Notes: generated by a model from the sequence alone, not told the origin. DNA of 64,000 nt from Leptasterias polaris (GCA_037783415.1 JAZGTN010000058.1:7104001-7168000), one strand, 5' to 3'; counted from the stretch's first letter, positions 33,864 to 44,960 are shown. A program made the numbers and translations.

Positions 33864-35277
33864 GATTTAGATTGACTGAGTAATGCTTTTGCATAGCCAT
33901 TGGATCAGCAAGCTTTTGCGCTGGCAAAGCCGGGAGTTTGTGTGGCCGCGCCGGCGGGGCCGATGCAGCAGTAGCAGGGGAACTAACCCAGCGCGCATGA
34001 CCCGCCATCCTACAACGAGTTGCACCATGGCCGGGGCACTGACACTTCGAACAACTATGCAAAAATTTGCAAACACGGAAATGGCAGCCTTGCGTGCCGT
34101 TGTACGCAAAACAAAGTCACGTGCGCACCTTGGAAGAGGAGGGTTGAGGGACGGTTAAAACATTGCCACTCGAAAATTGACTAGCTGCAGTAACACCCAC
34201 CGCTGCCACGGTTAGCCAAAGCTCGGTATCAAGCTTGCCCCAAAAGCGCATGGGGTCTGCCTCCCCACGCAAGCGAAATTGTTCATCGTAGCGCTTCCAA
34301 CCTTGCCCAGGAAATTGAACTGCAGCCATGTGGATAATTTCGCAGTATTTGAGCAGCTCCCCGCAGCGATTGGGGTGTTTCACCAGAAAAATCGCCATAA
34401 AGTTGTGAAAAGCGGACTGCCATTCCTCAAATGTGTCCAATTTCTTGCGTGATCCTTCCGGTTTGCGCACAACTAAATTCCCCCCAACAATAGCCAATGA
34501 CAAGTTAGCAGTAGTATCCCCCGCCTTAGCGAAAACTGAAGCACTAGAATCATTTAGGAGGAGAGACATGTCAATGTACATACCCTGCCAAATTTTTTCT
34601 TTGAGCGCCATTGACACTTGAAAGCCCAAAGGTGTTCCGACGTCAACTTGTGGAAGAACTGGTGGCCTACAAACCTGCCCAAGAACACCGAGGCCTAACC
34701 CACTATTATCAGTACAACTACTCCCACCCCTAGGCACATCAATACAACTAGTACTACTAGTAATAATAGGTCTATTAGTATTACCATAACTACTATCATG
34801 ATTATTAAATGCATGTGAGGTGGAACAAGGGGCCGCAACCTGACCGGCATCACCGGTGTACTCACCACCCGTCGGCAGGGGCCGAGTCCCGGCAGTCGAG
34901 TTGCTGAAATCCGGAGGGGCGACCACCGCCTCGCCGGGCTGCAAACCGTTGAACGTCACTGTTTCATCCCTTAAAGTAGAAGCATAGGTTGCCCCGGTGT
35001 TTGCCGGCGGTATAATAGCCTGATGCTGGATCCCTGGTGGCGAAATTATTGGCGGCGGGCCTTGACTTGATAGCGGCCGAGGGGAAGACGAAGCCGTGCC
35101 GGTATTGAGAGTGATCAAGGCCGGCTGTGCCGATGATGCCCTCACATTAGCCTTCCGTTTCCCTTGGCCTTTCTTATTCACAGCCGCCGACTGCATCGTG
35201 GAACGTCTGTCCATTGGATAGGCGCCTTCCTCATCGACATCGTCAAACCGAGCCGGACGCCGTCTAACTCGAGGCAT
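33799..35277 (-). pseudogene. Ngaro gag-like protein, interrupted by an in-frame TGA
   Basis: The start codon is at 35277-35275. The first 386 codons give a basic, Pro/Ser-rich N-terminus and a globular part ending SSSKVRT. A TGA at 34119-34117 stops it, but the same frame reopens at once and runs to 33799. This downstream part has a Cys/His cluster (GCHFRVCKFLHSCSKC then GHGATRC), like the zinc-binding motif I associate with DIRS/Ngaro gag proteins. The zinc region is thus separated from the body by one stop codon, either a nonsense mutation or readthrough. It is followed by a low-complexity tail. The role is presumed to be RNA packaging. Confidence 0.7.
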
Positions 35278-36370
35278 GATTTCCGTATGCTGGCCAAAGT
35301 TGTTATCCCAAACGAAACTGGAAAATTTTCTATTCCGTATTAAATACTCCTTCTGGAGCGAAAATTTTATGAACAGTCTCCTGCACTGCTTGCAAGCTTT
35401 ATCCCAAACGAAACTGGAAAAATTGACCTTGAAAGCTAAATCAAAGACTAAAATTATTCATATCTTACCACATTGAAAGACTGTGACGAAGTGACAGATA
35501 AAATAATAAGCCCGCCAAAACAAAAAATCCTGATGGGGGGAATCACCATGATTGGTTAAAACAAAAGCAAATGTAATACACTGATTTGCTACATTGTTAA
35601 ATTGCAACACAGCATGACCCAGAAACCCAGCAAGTGATTTTTTGCAAACTATGCCATGGATGCACAGGGAAAAAACAATTAAAATTGCTTGTAAGAAAAA
35701 CGCTGTGGGTATGCCCGGAAACAGACTGTGTACAATGAAGGTTACGCTGAGTATAAGGCCTTTTATCCTTAGGGTGATAAAAGGAATTGTGTTCAGTGCA
35801 GGCCACTTATTATAATTATCCGAAGTTTGTGAGGGAAAACCCCAGAGGAGTGCTTATAGCTTGAACTGAGCTGACCTAGAGGTAAGGTCAGTCCCTCCTG
35901 TGTCATCAGTATAGCGTCAGCGCCGATTGGTTAACAGGAAGTCACTGCACAACCCTACTGTACACGTACGTGTAGATGTACACCCGCCCAGCACGCCCAG
36001 TGGGGATAGCCTGTGGTGTCCATCAGCTGTTGCGATAATTGATTGAAGGGTACTGGTATACTGGTATAAACCTTTATAAGAAATAAGTTAAGAATGAAAT
36101 AGGTCGCACTTTTCACGAGAGTGTGCCTCTAATGTCATCAAAAACACTACTTTCAAATAGTCCAAAACACCTACAATTACTGCAAATGGAACTATGATAC
36201 GTAAAGATGTATTTACCTGTGTCCAAGGTCTGTGGTAGATGGATTGTGGACAAATTTAGATGGCAAAGGGGCTTAGAAATCTTAACTTGTGGTTCAATTG
36301 TTTGTGTGGCTTGGCTGAAAAATAGCGCACTCAAGAGGCAAAAGTCCAAGATAGAAAAATCAACATACCT
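35278..36370. other. no gene recognised between Ngaro element and fold-back
   Basis: Contains the short direct repeat at 35299 and 35399. Near 36097-36133 it holds an inverted match to 23950-23985. Confidence 0.4.
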
Positions 36371-36374
36371 GCTG

Positions 36375-36620
36375 TAACAACAAGCATGGCATTTGGCACA
36401 CAGTACGAGAAAGATATTTGGCCATCGGGACCGCAGATGTATTTTCATGAAATTATAGGTAGAATAACAAGTAATGTTCAACACCTTCAAAATGGCTGCC
36501 ATATTGCTTGTTATTCTAACTACACTTGTTAAAAGGATCAATCTGTGATGGTCTCATAGCCAAATATATTTCTCACGACATCTGACTGTGTACCAAATCC
36601 CATGCCTGTATAATCAAAGG
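36375..36620. repeat. fold-back element with ~100-bp inverted arms
   Basis: GCATGGCATTTGGCACACAG at 36383 is inverted near 36605-36565 (GCATGGGATTTGGTACACAG on the minus strand), followed on each arm by AGATATTTGGC or ATATATTTGGC. A second, inner pair (TAGAATAACAAGTAATG and ATTGCTTGTTATTCTA) makes the apex near 36452-36525. Splice-site-like motifs in the arms are probably coincidental. Confidence 0.7.
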
Positions 36621-37326
36621 CAAAATCCCATTACCTACCTGTCACAATAAGCACAACGAATGTTTATTAACATGCACTACCATATAAAATTACATCTTGA
36701 AGGCGACCCATTGCTACTTCCTCTCAATTTATGACAGAATGTATGTCCTATCAGTTGCAACCCCTCCCCCCCCCCAAAAGGGAAACAAGTGTGTAAACAC
36801 CTGCAATCGGTGACCTCCTATTGTCCCTCATTTGTTTTACTAACTTTTTGGCAACAGCTCCCATTGGTTTTGTACACACTTTCCAACTGGGGACCATCCC
36901 CCAATCGTGGACCTATGGTCCTCTTTTGTTATAGGTCCCATTTTTGAATGTGTATACAAACTCACAAACCCCCTCCCCCCCCCCCCTTGCACACATTTTA
37001 AGATGATCCTCCATTCTCATATTTTTGGAAATACACTACTGAAAGGCTTATAATTTGTACAATATTGCAAAACTATTTATTTTTATTTCCAACTTTTCTA
37101 CCACAGATTCTACTTTATGAATACTGAGGCCACTACGTATTAATAATATATATTTATTTAGGGCCTCCAACAAAGGATGTCATATGAAATAAAATGGCAT
37201 GTAAAACACAAAGATCGTGACCAAGCGTTCAGGAGAGAAATATTATTGGTTCACGATGATAAAAATGGGGATCATAAAAAGACATCTTAATCACCAATGC
37301 AATATATAGATCTGAAGTATACGTAC
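36621..37326. other. no gene recognised; two poly-C tracts
   Basis: C-rich runs at 36763-36775 and 36968-36986. If the minus-strand exons at 37.3-37.6 kb continue downstream, the remaining exons were not identified here. Confidence 0.35.
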
Positions 37327-37588
37327 GGCAGTTGATGGAGTTGATGGAGATCCCGTCTGTTGATGGTCATCCAAAACCTTAAAAATAATAAGAATATTAT
37401 GAACTTTGTAGTGTAAACAACAATGCCTGCTACGTTCCAGAAATTGCTTCAGTAAAATAATGTAATCACAATACATTTTGCTCAAAATAACTTACAGGGA
37501 ATGATGACCAGTTTTCCAAACTCAAATCAACATCTGGCAGGGATAATGAGTCATCGCTCCTTACGGTCTCGGTTGGTACAGTCACAGT
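37327..37588 (-). CDS. two short exons of an unrecognised minus-strand gene
   Basis: Exon 37588-37496 (93 nt, 31 codons) starts after an acceptor (TGTGTGTGATTTAG) and ends at CCT followed by GTAAGTTAT. Exon 37377-37327 (51 nt, 17 codons) starts after TTATTATTTTTAAG and ends before GTACGTATAC. Both are phase 0 at each end and open when joined. The peptide is Ser/Asp/Pro-rich (SDDSLSLPDVDLSLENW, then DHQQTGSPSTPSTA), like an unstructured linker. Upstream and downstream exons were not found and no family is recognised. Support is from splice sites and frame only. Confidence 0.4.
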
Positions 37589-37792
37589 CTAAATCACACA
37601 CACAAGATTAGAAGTCTAAATAAGACGTTTGTGAAATACTAATGTAGCGGAACGGCATTTTAATAAGTTCATTTCACCTTTAATACTCAATCTTGCGTGA
37701 GTATGCTGAAACTTACTTACAGTTGTGCGCCCCTTTAATAAGCCTACGTCAGTGAGTTGTCAAGCCCTGATTGGATGAAAAACTTTTGTTTG

Positions 37793-38125
37793 TTTAAAGG
37801 CACTGTACACGTTTGGTAATTACTCAAAATATATATTAGCATAAAAACTTACTTGGTAACGAGCAACAGAGAGCTGTTGATAGTATAAAACATTGTTAGA
37901 AACGACTCCCTCTGAAGTAACGTAGTTTTTGAGAAAGAGGTAATTTCTCACTAATTTCTCACTTCTGGCCACAAGGGTGTTTTTTCTTTCATCATTTTTA
38001 TGCAACTTCAATGACCAATTGAGCCCAAATTTTCACAGGCTTGTTATTTTATGATGCATATGTTGGGATACACCAAGTGAGAATACTGGTCTTTGACAAT
38101 TACAAAACGTGTTCAGTGCCTTTAA
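37793..38125. mobile_element. MITE with TTTAAAGGCACTG terminal inverted repeats
   Basis: Ends TTTAAAGGCACTGTACACGT and its inverse ACGTGTTCAGTGCCTTTAA, about 30 bp of terminal inverted repeat, 333 bp overall. Internal blocks (ACATTGTTAGAAACGACTCC, GACCAATTGAGCCCAAATTT, ATATGTTGGGATACACC) define a family I remember as abundant in echinoderm sequence. It has no coding capacity. Confidence 0.8.
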
Positions 38126-38389
38126 TGCATAATTATGTGTACGTGTACTGTGTGCGCGTGTATTCTTCGCACGTACTGTATGTTTTCCGACTTTACTGAA
38201 TTGTGTACCGTCCGACATCTTGGTCAAAAAGGGAGTGTGAATGAAACCCTCCAAATCGCATATTCATTGTTTTTGAGGGCTACCATTTGAGTAAGTAGAC
38301 ATTCTGGATTCTCTTGGGGGAATAATATTGGTTTTTGGGTAATAATCATTGTGTTAAAACCGTGGGAAAAGTTTGCACTTTTCAATAGT
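38126..38389. other. no gene recognised
   Basis: Short gap between the MITE and the Penelope fragment. Confidence 0.35.
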
Positions 38390-39171
38390 TTATTACTTTT
38401 CAATAACAAAAAACAACTTTTCGTTCTTGGGTAAGAATTTCCTACAGGTACATGGCACTGCAATGGGTACACGTATGGCACCTTCAATGGCCTGCCTTTT
38501 CATGAGTCAACTTGAACAGCGCATGTTGGCGTCAGCCCCTTGCCGTCCATGGGTCTGGTGGCGCTATATCGATGACATCTTTTTCATCTGGACTAGTGAT
38601 GAAGAAAGCCTCATAGCATTCATTAACCACATTAATTCCTTCCACAGGACCATCAAATTCACGAATGAATACTCGACCAAGGACACCCACTTTCTGGATG
38701 TCAAGGTCATAAAGACAGATGATGGATTAACCACAGATCTCTTTGTTAAGCCCACAGATAAACATCAATACCTCCACTCAACCAGCTGTCGCCCCAGACA
38801 CTGCAAAACCAGCATAGCCTACAGTCAGGCCCTCAGACTCCGTCGAATCTGTTCTAATGATTCTGATTTTCCACCAACACACTCACAGGAACTTAAAAAA
38901 ACACCTTGTTTCCAGGGGTCATAGCTCCCTAGCAGTCCATCGAGCGATCCAGAAAGTCAAGGCTCGTTCTAGGGAGTCTGTACTCTCCAAAGGACCCAGG
39001 CAACAACGGAGTTCCAAAGGGAAAGTTCCTTTTGTTGTTATACTTTCCACCCCTCACTTCCTCCCATTCGTAAAATAACCAGTTCTAACCATCATATTCT
39101 TCACACATCAGATCGGCTTCAACGTGCTGTACAGGAAGAACCCATAGTTGCCTACCGACGCCCACCCACCC
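38390..39171 (+). pseudogene. Penelope-like retroelement fragment (reverse transcriptase)
   Basis: One frame (to 38924) holds VHGTAMGTRMAPSMACLFM, the catalytic WWRYIDDIFFIW (intact YIDD), HRTIKFTNEYS, THFLDVKVIK, KPTDKHQYLHSTSC and YSQALRLRRICS, the usual order of a Penelope-like RT. Near 38890 the frame changes and LKKHLVSRGHSS continues, followed by another change before the segment ending in PIVAYRRP-like codons. The fragment starts in mid-domain (5' truncated) and is cut off at 39171 by the CAACGTTG element. The GIY-YIG part is absent. Confidence 0.85.
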
Positions 39172-41789
39172 GGCAAAATACGTTGAATTAACGTTGAAGC
39201 AACGTCATATGCCGACGTTGGAGTAACGTTGAATGATGATTGTATTTGCAAATTGAATTAACGTTGAAATGCTGACGTATATACAACGTTAAACTCACTA
39301 CGTTGTTTCAATGTCGGCATGTATACGTTGTTTTAACGTCAAATTTCTACGTTGAAATAATGTTGAATAATGATTGAATTTGCAAATTGAAATAACGTTG
39401 AAATGCTGACGTAGATACAACGTTAAACTCACTACGTTGTTTCAATGTCAGCATGTATACGTTGTTTTTACGTCAAATTTCTACGTTGAAATAATGTTGA
39501 ATAATCTGTAATTATGTTGGCTCAACATTGCCCCAACGTTGGGCCAACGTTGGGCCAACGTACAGTTAATCTAAAACAATGTCTTCGAGTTGAACTTTCT
39601 TGTTATGTAGTTAATGCCCATTATAATTAATTCAAGTAATTAGTATATGCTTATTATACGTATAGGTATATACATGTACCGATAACTAAATACATTCTAC
39701 TCTATAACTACAACTTATACAGGCCTATACATCCTTCTCCACTGCATGTCTTGTATTTATATAGTCCAGGATCTACAGAATTTCCAGTCATGGTTATAAC
39801 ACCTTTTTAAAATAAAACTATTTAATTTTTAATTCACATCTTGGAATGACAAATGTTTCTTTGTACTTTTGATGTACATATTTTCTTACAAACGAATTAC
39901 AAAAAAAAGTACAACTTGCCTGGGAAATTCCTAAATTCAACCAAAATTGTTTTGATATTGTCAGAAAAAGTCATACACTTCTAAGTCCCGCCCACAAATT
40001 TGCATAAGTTTCAACGTTGTCCCAACGTTGTCTCAACGTTGGCTCAATTTTAGCATCTTGTCAAAAGGCGCTCATACCCAAAAGGAATGTATAGCTATTT
40101 GCTTGCCAAATGTTAATGCAACATAGGAATGATATAAAATTAGGTTTGAGATGTCGCATCAGTTACCTGAACTTAGTATAAAAACAACATTTCCATACAC
40201 AAATAATTATCCCCCAAAATGTTAAATTTTAACTTCTTGTCAACATGTTGTTTACGAAAACCTAGTAGAAATGTTAAGCTTTTTACTTGCCAAATATTAA
40301 TGCAACACAGGAATTGTACAAAATTGAGTTTGAGATGTCGCATTATCTACCTGATTCGAACTCGGTGTAAAAAATGTTTTTCCATACAAAAAAAACTAGA
40401 AACAATTACCCACAAATTGTTAATTTTTAACACCTTGTCAACATGCGCTCAAAACCAAACTGTGAAGGGCAACTTAGAAGTACATTTGGTTTGAGGTTTC
40501 AATCACCTGTCTGAACCTTGAGTGAAAAAACATTTAGATATTTTGTAATTGTTAAAAAAACAAATAGCAACAAACATGTGAATATTTTAATGGTTGGGGC
40601 GACCTCAAGTGCAGTCGTGAACTAAAAGCCTAGAGGAAGCCAACTTCAACATTTTTAGGGCTGGCTTTAGGCCTATATCGATCCCATTGTAGAATAGGTG
40701 ACCTTTTCCAACATCTTACCGTCCTTGCATTTCTGTATGCTCTGTGGTAATGGAAATATTACATTATTATTTGGACCACGAATAATGCCTTTTATTTTGC
40801 GGTGATTTCAATCAATGTTATCTGGGCTATTTCTTGGAATCCTCGCCCCTCATGTGTCTATATTTCTTGTGATCTTCTTGGTAATTTTCTTGATGGAAAA
40901 TGGTTAAAACGAGGCAATAGATGACTGGTAATAATAATATTAGTATGTTACTGACTGATAGTCTGACCGGACACAATTGTTCAATATTTTACCATAGAGG
41001 AAGGATTTTATAAATTTAAGTGTTCACCATAATTAAGTATGCTAAATTCAATGTAAGAGTGTTTGGTTTAGCTCAAATCTAGATAAAAAAAAGCAACTGC
41101 AACTTTTATCCAACATTGTACATACGTCAAAAACGTTACATTGAAACAATGTTACCAATTATAATGTTGGATCAACATTGATTTTAGGTTGTTATTATCG
41201 CAACGCAATTACAACCTTTAACCAACATTGTACATACTTCAATATTGTTACGTAAAATAAAACCTTACCAGACTGACGTTGGATCAACATCGATTTTAGG
41301 TTATTATTATCGCAACGCAAACAAAACCTTTTTACAACATTGTACATACGTCAAAAACGTTCACAATGAAACAACGTTACCAGAATAATGTTGGATCAAC
41401 ATTGATTTTAGGTTGTTATTATCGCGACGCAACAATAACCTTAATCCAACATTGCATTAACTTTTAAAAGTATACGTTGAAATGACGTTACCCAACTGAC
41501 ATTGGATCAAAATTGATTTAAGGTTGTTATTATCGCGACGCAATAACAACCTTTATCCAACATTGTTCATACGTAAAAATCATTACGTGGAAAAAACGTT
41601 CCCAGAATGACGTTGGATCAACATCGATTTTAGGTTATTATTATCGCGACGCAATAACAACCTTTATCCAACATTGCACATAGGCCAAAAACGTTACATT
41701 GAAAAAACGTTACCAGAATGACGTTGGGTCAACATTGATTTTAGGTTGTTATTATCGCGACGCAAAAACTACCTTTATCCAACATTGCA
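39172..41789. mobile_element. CAACGTTG element, second copy (5' part and shortened array)
   Basis: Starts at GGCAAAATACGTTGAATTAA, lacking the first bases of the CCCAGTGGGCA end, and follows 18080-19970 closely with small indels. The 111-bp array (about 41090-41789) has roughly six units against ten or eleven in the first copy. It stops abruptly at AACATTGCAT with no 3' end. The left side interrupts the Penelope fragment; the right side abuts the CCAAT-unit array. Confidence 0.85.
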
Positions 41790-42085
41790 TGAGGGTTTGA
41801 TAAGACAGAATATCTATGAGATGATGAGAACAAAAGACAAGTCTAAACTTTGATGAGACAGATTTATGCGTGGGATGATATGAACAAAGAAAAGTGTAGA
41901 AGTCTTAATGAGACAGATGTATGCGCGGGATGATTTGAAATGGGCCAATGAGAGAGGAGGGTTTGATTTGAAATGGACCACTAGAGTGGAGGGTGTGATT
42001 TGAAATGGGCCAATGAGAGTGGAGGGTAAGTTTTAAAATGGGCCAATGCGAGTGGAGGGTGAGATTTGAAATGGGGGAAAAAAAG
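41790..42085 (-). repeat. left CCAAT-unit array (inverse of 48620-49130)
   Basis: GAGGGTTTGATAAGACAGAA and GATGAGAACAAAAGACAAGT at 41790-41840 are the reverse complement, with few changes, of 48660-48715. Then four units of GATTTGAAATGGGCCAATGA alternate with GAGTGGAGGGT. A related block lies at 42735-42790. Each unit holds a CCAAT box. Confidence 0.75.
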
Positions 42086-42230
42086 AAGAAATATAAATAT
42101 ATATATACACACAATAATAACAATAAATAACAATAACAATAACAATAATATAATAACAATAAATGAGCAAATGAATAAAATTAGACAGATTTTGTTTGTT
42201 TATTACCCTTAGTAACAGACAGTGGATGAA

Positions 42231-42267
42231 TCTCTTTTTTGACAATGTGGTGGCTCTTAAAAGAGCC
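42231..42267 (-). terminator. replication-dependent histone mRNA 3' end (stem-loop plus HDE)
   Basis: On the minus strand AACAACC is followed by GGCTCTTTTAAGAGCC (42267-42252), a 6-bp stem with a TTTA loop that fits the histone consensus GGYYYUUYUNARRRCC. ACCACA follows, and then a purine-rich AAAAAAGAGA (42240-42231), placed where the histone downstream element that pairs with U7 snRNA sits. All four parts are in the expected order and spacing. Such ends are processed by SLBP and U7 snRNP without polyadenylation. The stop codon of the upstream ORF is 21 nt away. Confidence 0.75.
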
Positions 42268-42288
42268 GGTTGTTTTATGTTGACGTGA

Positions 42289-42575
42289 TCACCGTTGATT
42301 CAAACGTTGCAGTTTCTGCAGTTTCTGGAGGACATCTGTTCCTTCGGTGAAATATGCCTCCACCAAACGAGCTTTCTCTTGCCGCGTCAGTTGTGCCAAG
42401 TAGTTCAGGTATTTTTCGTTTTTCACGAAGCGTGCCTGTTTCGTTGCCATCTCGAGCGTGATGAATTCCAAGTCTTCGTCATAGTTGTTGGTCTTTGAGG
42501 CGATGTAAACCCGATGGAGCTCATTTACCTCCGCTCTTTTCTTCTCCAGAGAAATTACCCGTAATCAGTCTTGTT
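42289..42575 (-). CDS. small charged non-histone ORF ending in a histone-type 3' end
   Basis: The open frame from about 42552 to the TGA at 42291-42289 gives a charged, helical protein with LEKKRAEVNELHRVYIAS, then DEDLEFITLEMATKQARF, VKNEKYLNYLAQLTRQEK and a leucine/glutamine-rich end. A candidate start (ATGGTGCCGAAAAACAAG, near 42578) is in another frame, so either a one-base indel or an unseen intron separates them. Upstream lie an AATAAATAC TATA-like stretch (about 42614) and an ATTGG (inverted CCAAT) box near 42770. It does not resemble H1, H2A, H2B, H3 or H4. Protein about 90-110 residues; no family recognised. Confidence 0.45.
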
Positions 42576-42585
42576 TTTCGGCACC

Positions 42586-43296
42586 ATAAAAATATAATCT
42601 AAGTACTTGGTATTTATTTTAGCTTGGCAGCAGAGGGTCAATGATGCACAGTCCATCGTGGCAGAATGATTCAAGACTACCGCTATGCCCACGGTTAGTA
42701 ACTTTCACGTACACTGAAATTGACTATTGAGAGAGGAGGGTTTGATGAGAGGAGGGTATGATTTGAAATGGGCCAATGAGAAGCTGGGGCTTGATAGGAC
42801 TGAATTATGCATAGTATTGTACCATCGAACAAAGTTCTAAAAGGCGACGCAGTCAGGTAGTCCTTGAAATGTATTTACACGGATTAAGATAGTTGGGGTA
42901 AACATAAGTGAACAAAAGGAATTTGGGAGGGGAGGGGGGGGGGGTTGGGGAGGAACAATATATCCATATAGACGCTGGTCTACCTGGGGATAAAAGGCGT
43001 CAACAAAAGTTAACTTATCCTCGAGGTAATGAATGAAAAAGAAAAAGGGTACAAAGGCAGCTCTAGACGTCTTAACGAGACAGGTTTATGCAAGATTAAC
43101 CATCCCCCTTTAATCATCAAGCCAATCGGAGCGTCGTATTTGGCGTCCCTGACGATGATGTAACATATTTCCAAATCAATTCGCGAGAAGCACAGCAAAT
43201 CAGAGTATCGTATGGAAGACGGAAAGATGGATGAAATATATAATGAGTACACACAAAGGAAGGAGGAGTAAAGGATAACATCATACCTAAAATAAA
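42586..43296. other. upstream region of the small ORF; no other gene
   Basis: Contains a further CCAAT-unit block (42735-42790), a G-tract (42925-42953) and an AGACGTCTTAACGAGACAGG motif related to both arrays. Confidence 0.35.
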
Positions 43297-44268
43297 TTTT
43301 AAAGGCACCTGGCAGTGGTATTTTTTCAAAATAAAGCTTTTGTCATTAATATATACATTTTTATGAGTGGAATGTGAATAAACAATTTACTAAGGTTAAA
43401 AAAGTGTATTTTTCTTTTAATTACAAATTAAAAAATAGGCCCCCCTTTACATGGCGCTGTTCGTGACGTCAATCGAGGCAGGAGAAAATGTGTAGTCTGG
43501 CCCCGTACATTACGTCTGGGTACCTGATCAGTATGATGCGTTTTCGTATTCGGACGTCACCACCCAATGCAATCCTAGGACAGTGTACAGTCGACTAATA
43601 CGAGAGGCCAGTTTATACGAGGTTTTTCACCGGCCCCGAACTGTCCCATGCGCGTTTCTATGTCAGTTAAAAACGGAAGATACGAGCATGGTCATAACGA
43701 GAACACGGATAATACGAGGTATTGTTTTTCCACCAGAAACATTTCGCTGGTAACCTAAGCTTCACTGTAACTTCCCTTGCACACTACTACCAACGAAAAA
43801 ATCCCCGGGCTATCCAAGTGTTCGCTGCATAGCGCTGAAAACGACGTCGGACCGGACCACTTTGCCCTCGTTAGCCTAACTTTCGATGCCCGTAACTGCC
43901 TATATTTGGGATCTGCAGGAAAAAAATGCTGGCTGACCCCATCTTTAGTCGTTTTGATGCATCCAGCAGCAATTTTCGCTGGAAAAATGCAAGAAAATAA
44001 CCAAACGAAACGTACAATCTCACTACTTGCACGTGTATATACAACGTAAATGCAGGCAAGTTCGAGGGGGGTCGATGTTCAATCGAAGCGAAGTCTTCCT
44101 CGATTGACGTCACAAAAAGGGATGGGCGGAGTCGCCCCCAAACAACTTTATCTATTTTTTTAACATATAAATACTGACAAACAATTACTCAAAAAATTGT
44201 TTTATTGTTAATATACATATACTCTTATATAAAAAATAAAACAAAAATCTATTTCAAGGTGTCTTTAA
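43297..44268. mobile_element. non-coding TIR element, TTTTAAAGGCACC ends
   Basis: Left end TTTTAAAGGCACCTGGC, right end CAAGGTGTCTTTAA. Inside, GTGACGTCAATCGAGG (43464-43479) is inverted at 44098-44113 (CCTCGATTGACGTCAC), enclosing a less AT-rich core. The TGACGTCA within it is a CRE-type palindrome. No transposase is encoded. The ends resemble the 37793 MITE ends (TTAAAGGCAC), so they may share a mobilising enzyme. Confidence 0.65.
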
Positions 44269-44289
44269 CAATAGTGCCTATTGTATTGC

Positions 44290-44960
44290 ATATGAATAAA
44301 ACGATCCCTCCAAGAACATTGTGTTCCATGCAATGTGTATACAGCCATCAAATATTTGGCTGTTGCTTTTAGCCAGTGAAAACTTTACGGTTTTAGAAAG
44401 AAAACATTTCATTCCCAGTTTATTCAAGAAAAAAATGACATTTCCTTTGAAACGACAAAATCATACCAATCACTATTGAACCGTACATTTTTCTTCCTTT
44501 CACAATTTAGATGAGGTTAGTTTTGAATTTTAATTCATATAAGGCCTACATGTCGGGGAAGAAATATGATTATTTTTAACAACGCTAGAAATTAAGAATT
44601 TACACCGATGAATTTATGATTATGTTATTATTATTTTTGGTGTGTAAAACCATCATGCAGTTGCACCTCCTACATGAAGAGAGCGTATTTTTGTATTTAT
44701 TTTTTTAAACAATTTATCGTTGGAGTAAAAACGATCCACCATAACTTTGTGTTACAAATAACGCATATACAGTCAATTCGATTCTTTAGAATCTAATATT
44801 TGGCTGTTACTTTTAGCAAATGAGAGACAAACATATTTCATTCTCAGCTTATTGAGATAAAAATGCACTCAAACTAAACGAACTATCATTGCACCCCAAC
44901 ATTTTCTCTTTTGATTTTTAGGGGCGATCATTCGGATCAATGAATTCATCCTTATCGTTC
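44290..44960 (+). repeat. diverged ~430-bp tandem duplication
   Basis: AAAACGATCC at 44297 and 44728, followed on both sides by TTGTGTT, ATATTTGGCTGTT, CTTTTAGC, ACATTTCATTC or ATATTTCATTC and TTATTCA or TTATTGA in the same order. Confidence 0.55.

Larger units (their letters stand above)
30653..35277 (-). mobile_element. Ngaro-like DIRS-order retrotransposon
   Basis: Minus-strand order is gag-like ORF (35277-33799), RT plus RNase H (33863-32246), tyrosine recombinase (32212-31310) and SGNH/GDSL hydrolase (31215-30653). Tyrosine recombinase in place of a DDE integrase defines the DIRS order. As I know the group, the SGNH hydrolase after it is typical of Ngaro elements. The block is GC-richer than its flanks. 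The gag has an in-frame TGA and the RT a frameshift, so this copy is not autonomous. The split direct repeats expected at the ends were not found; a 27-bp direct repeat (TTATCCCAAACGAAACTGGA) at 35299 and 35399 may belong to the right end. Confidence 0.9.

Noticed and set aside
36360..36660. Further exons of the minus-strand gene at 37.3-37.6 kb
   Set aside because: The splice-like motifs fall in the arms of a fold-back repeat and the phases do not keep an open frame.
43010..43329. Minus frames of 70-80 codons
   Set aside because: Two overlapping frames, neither with a recognisable motif or exon signals.
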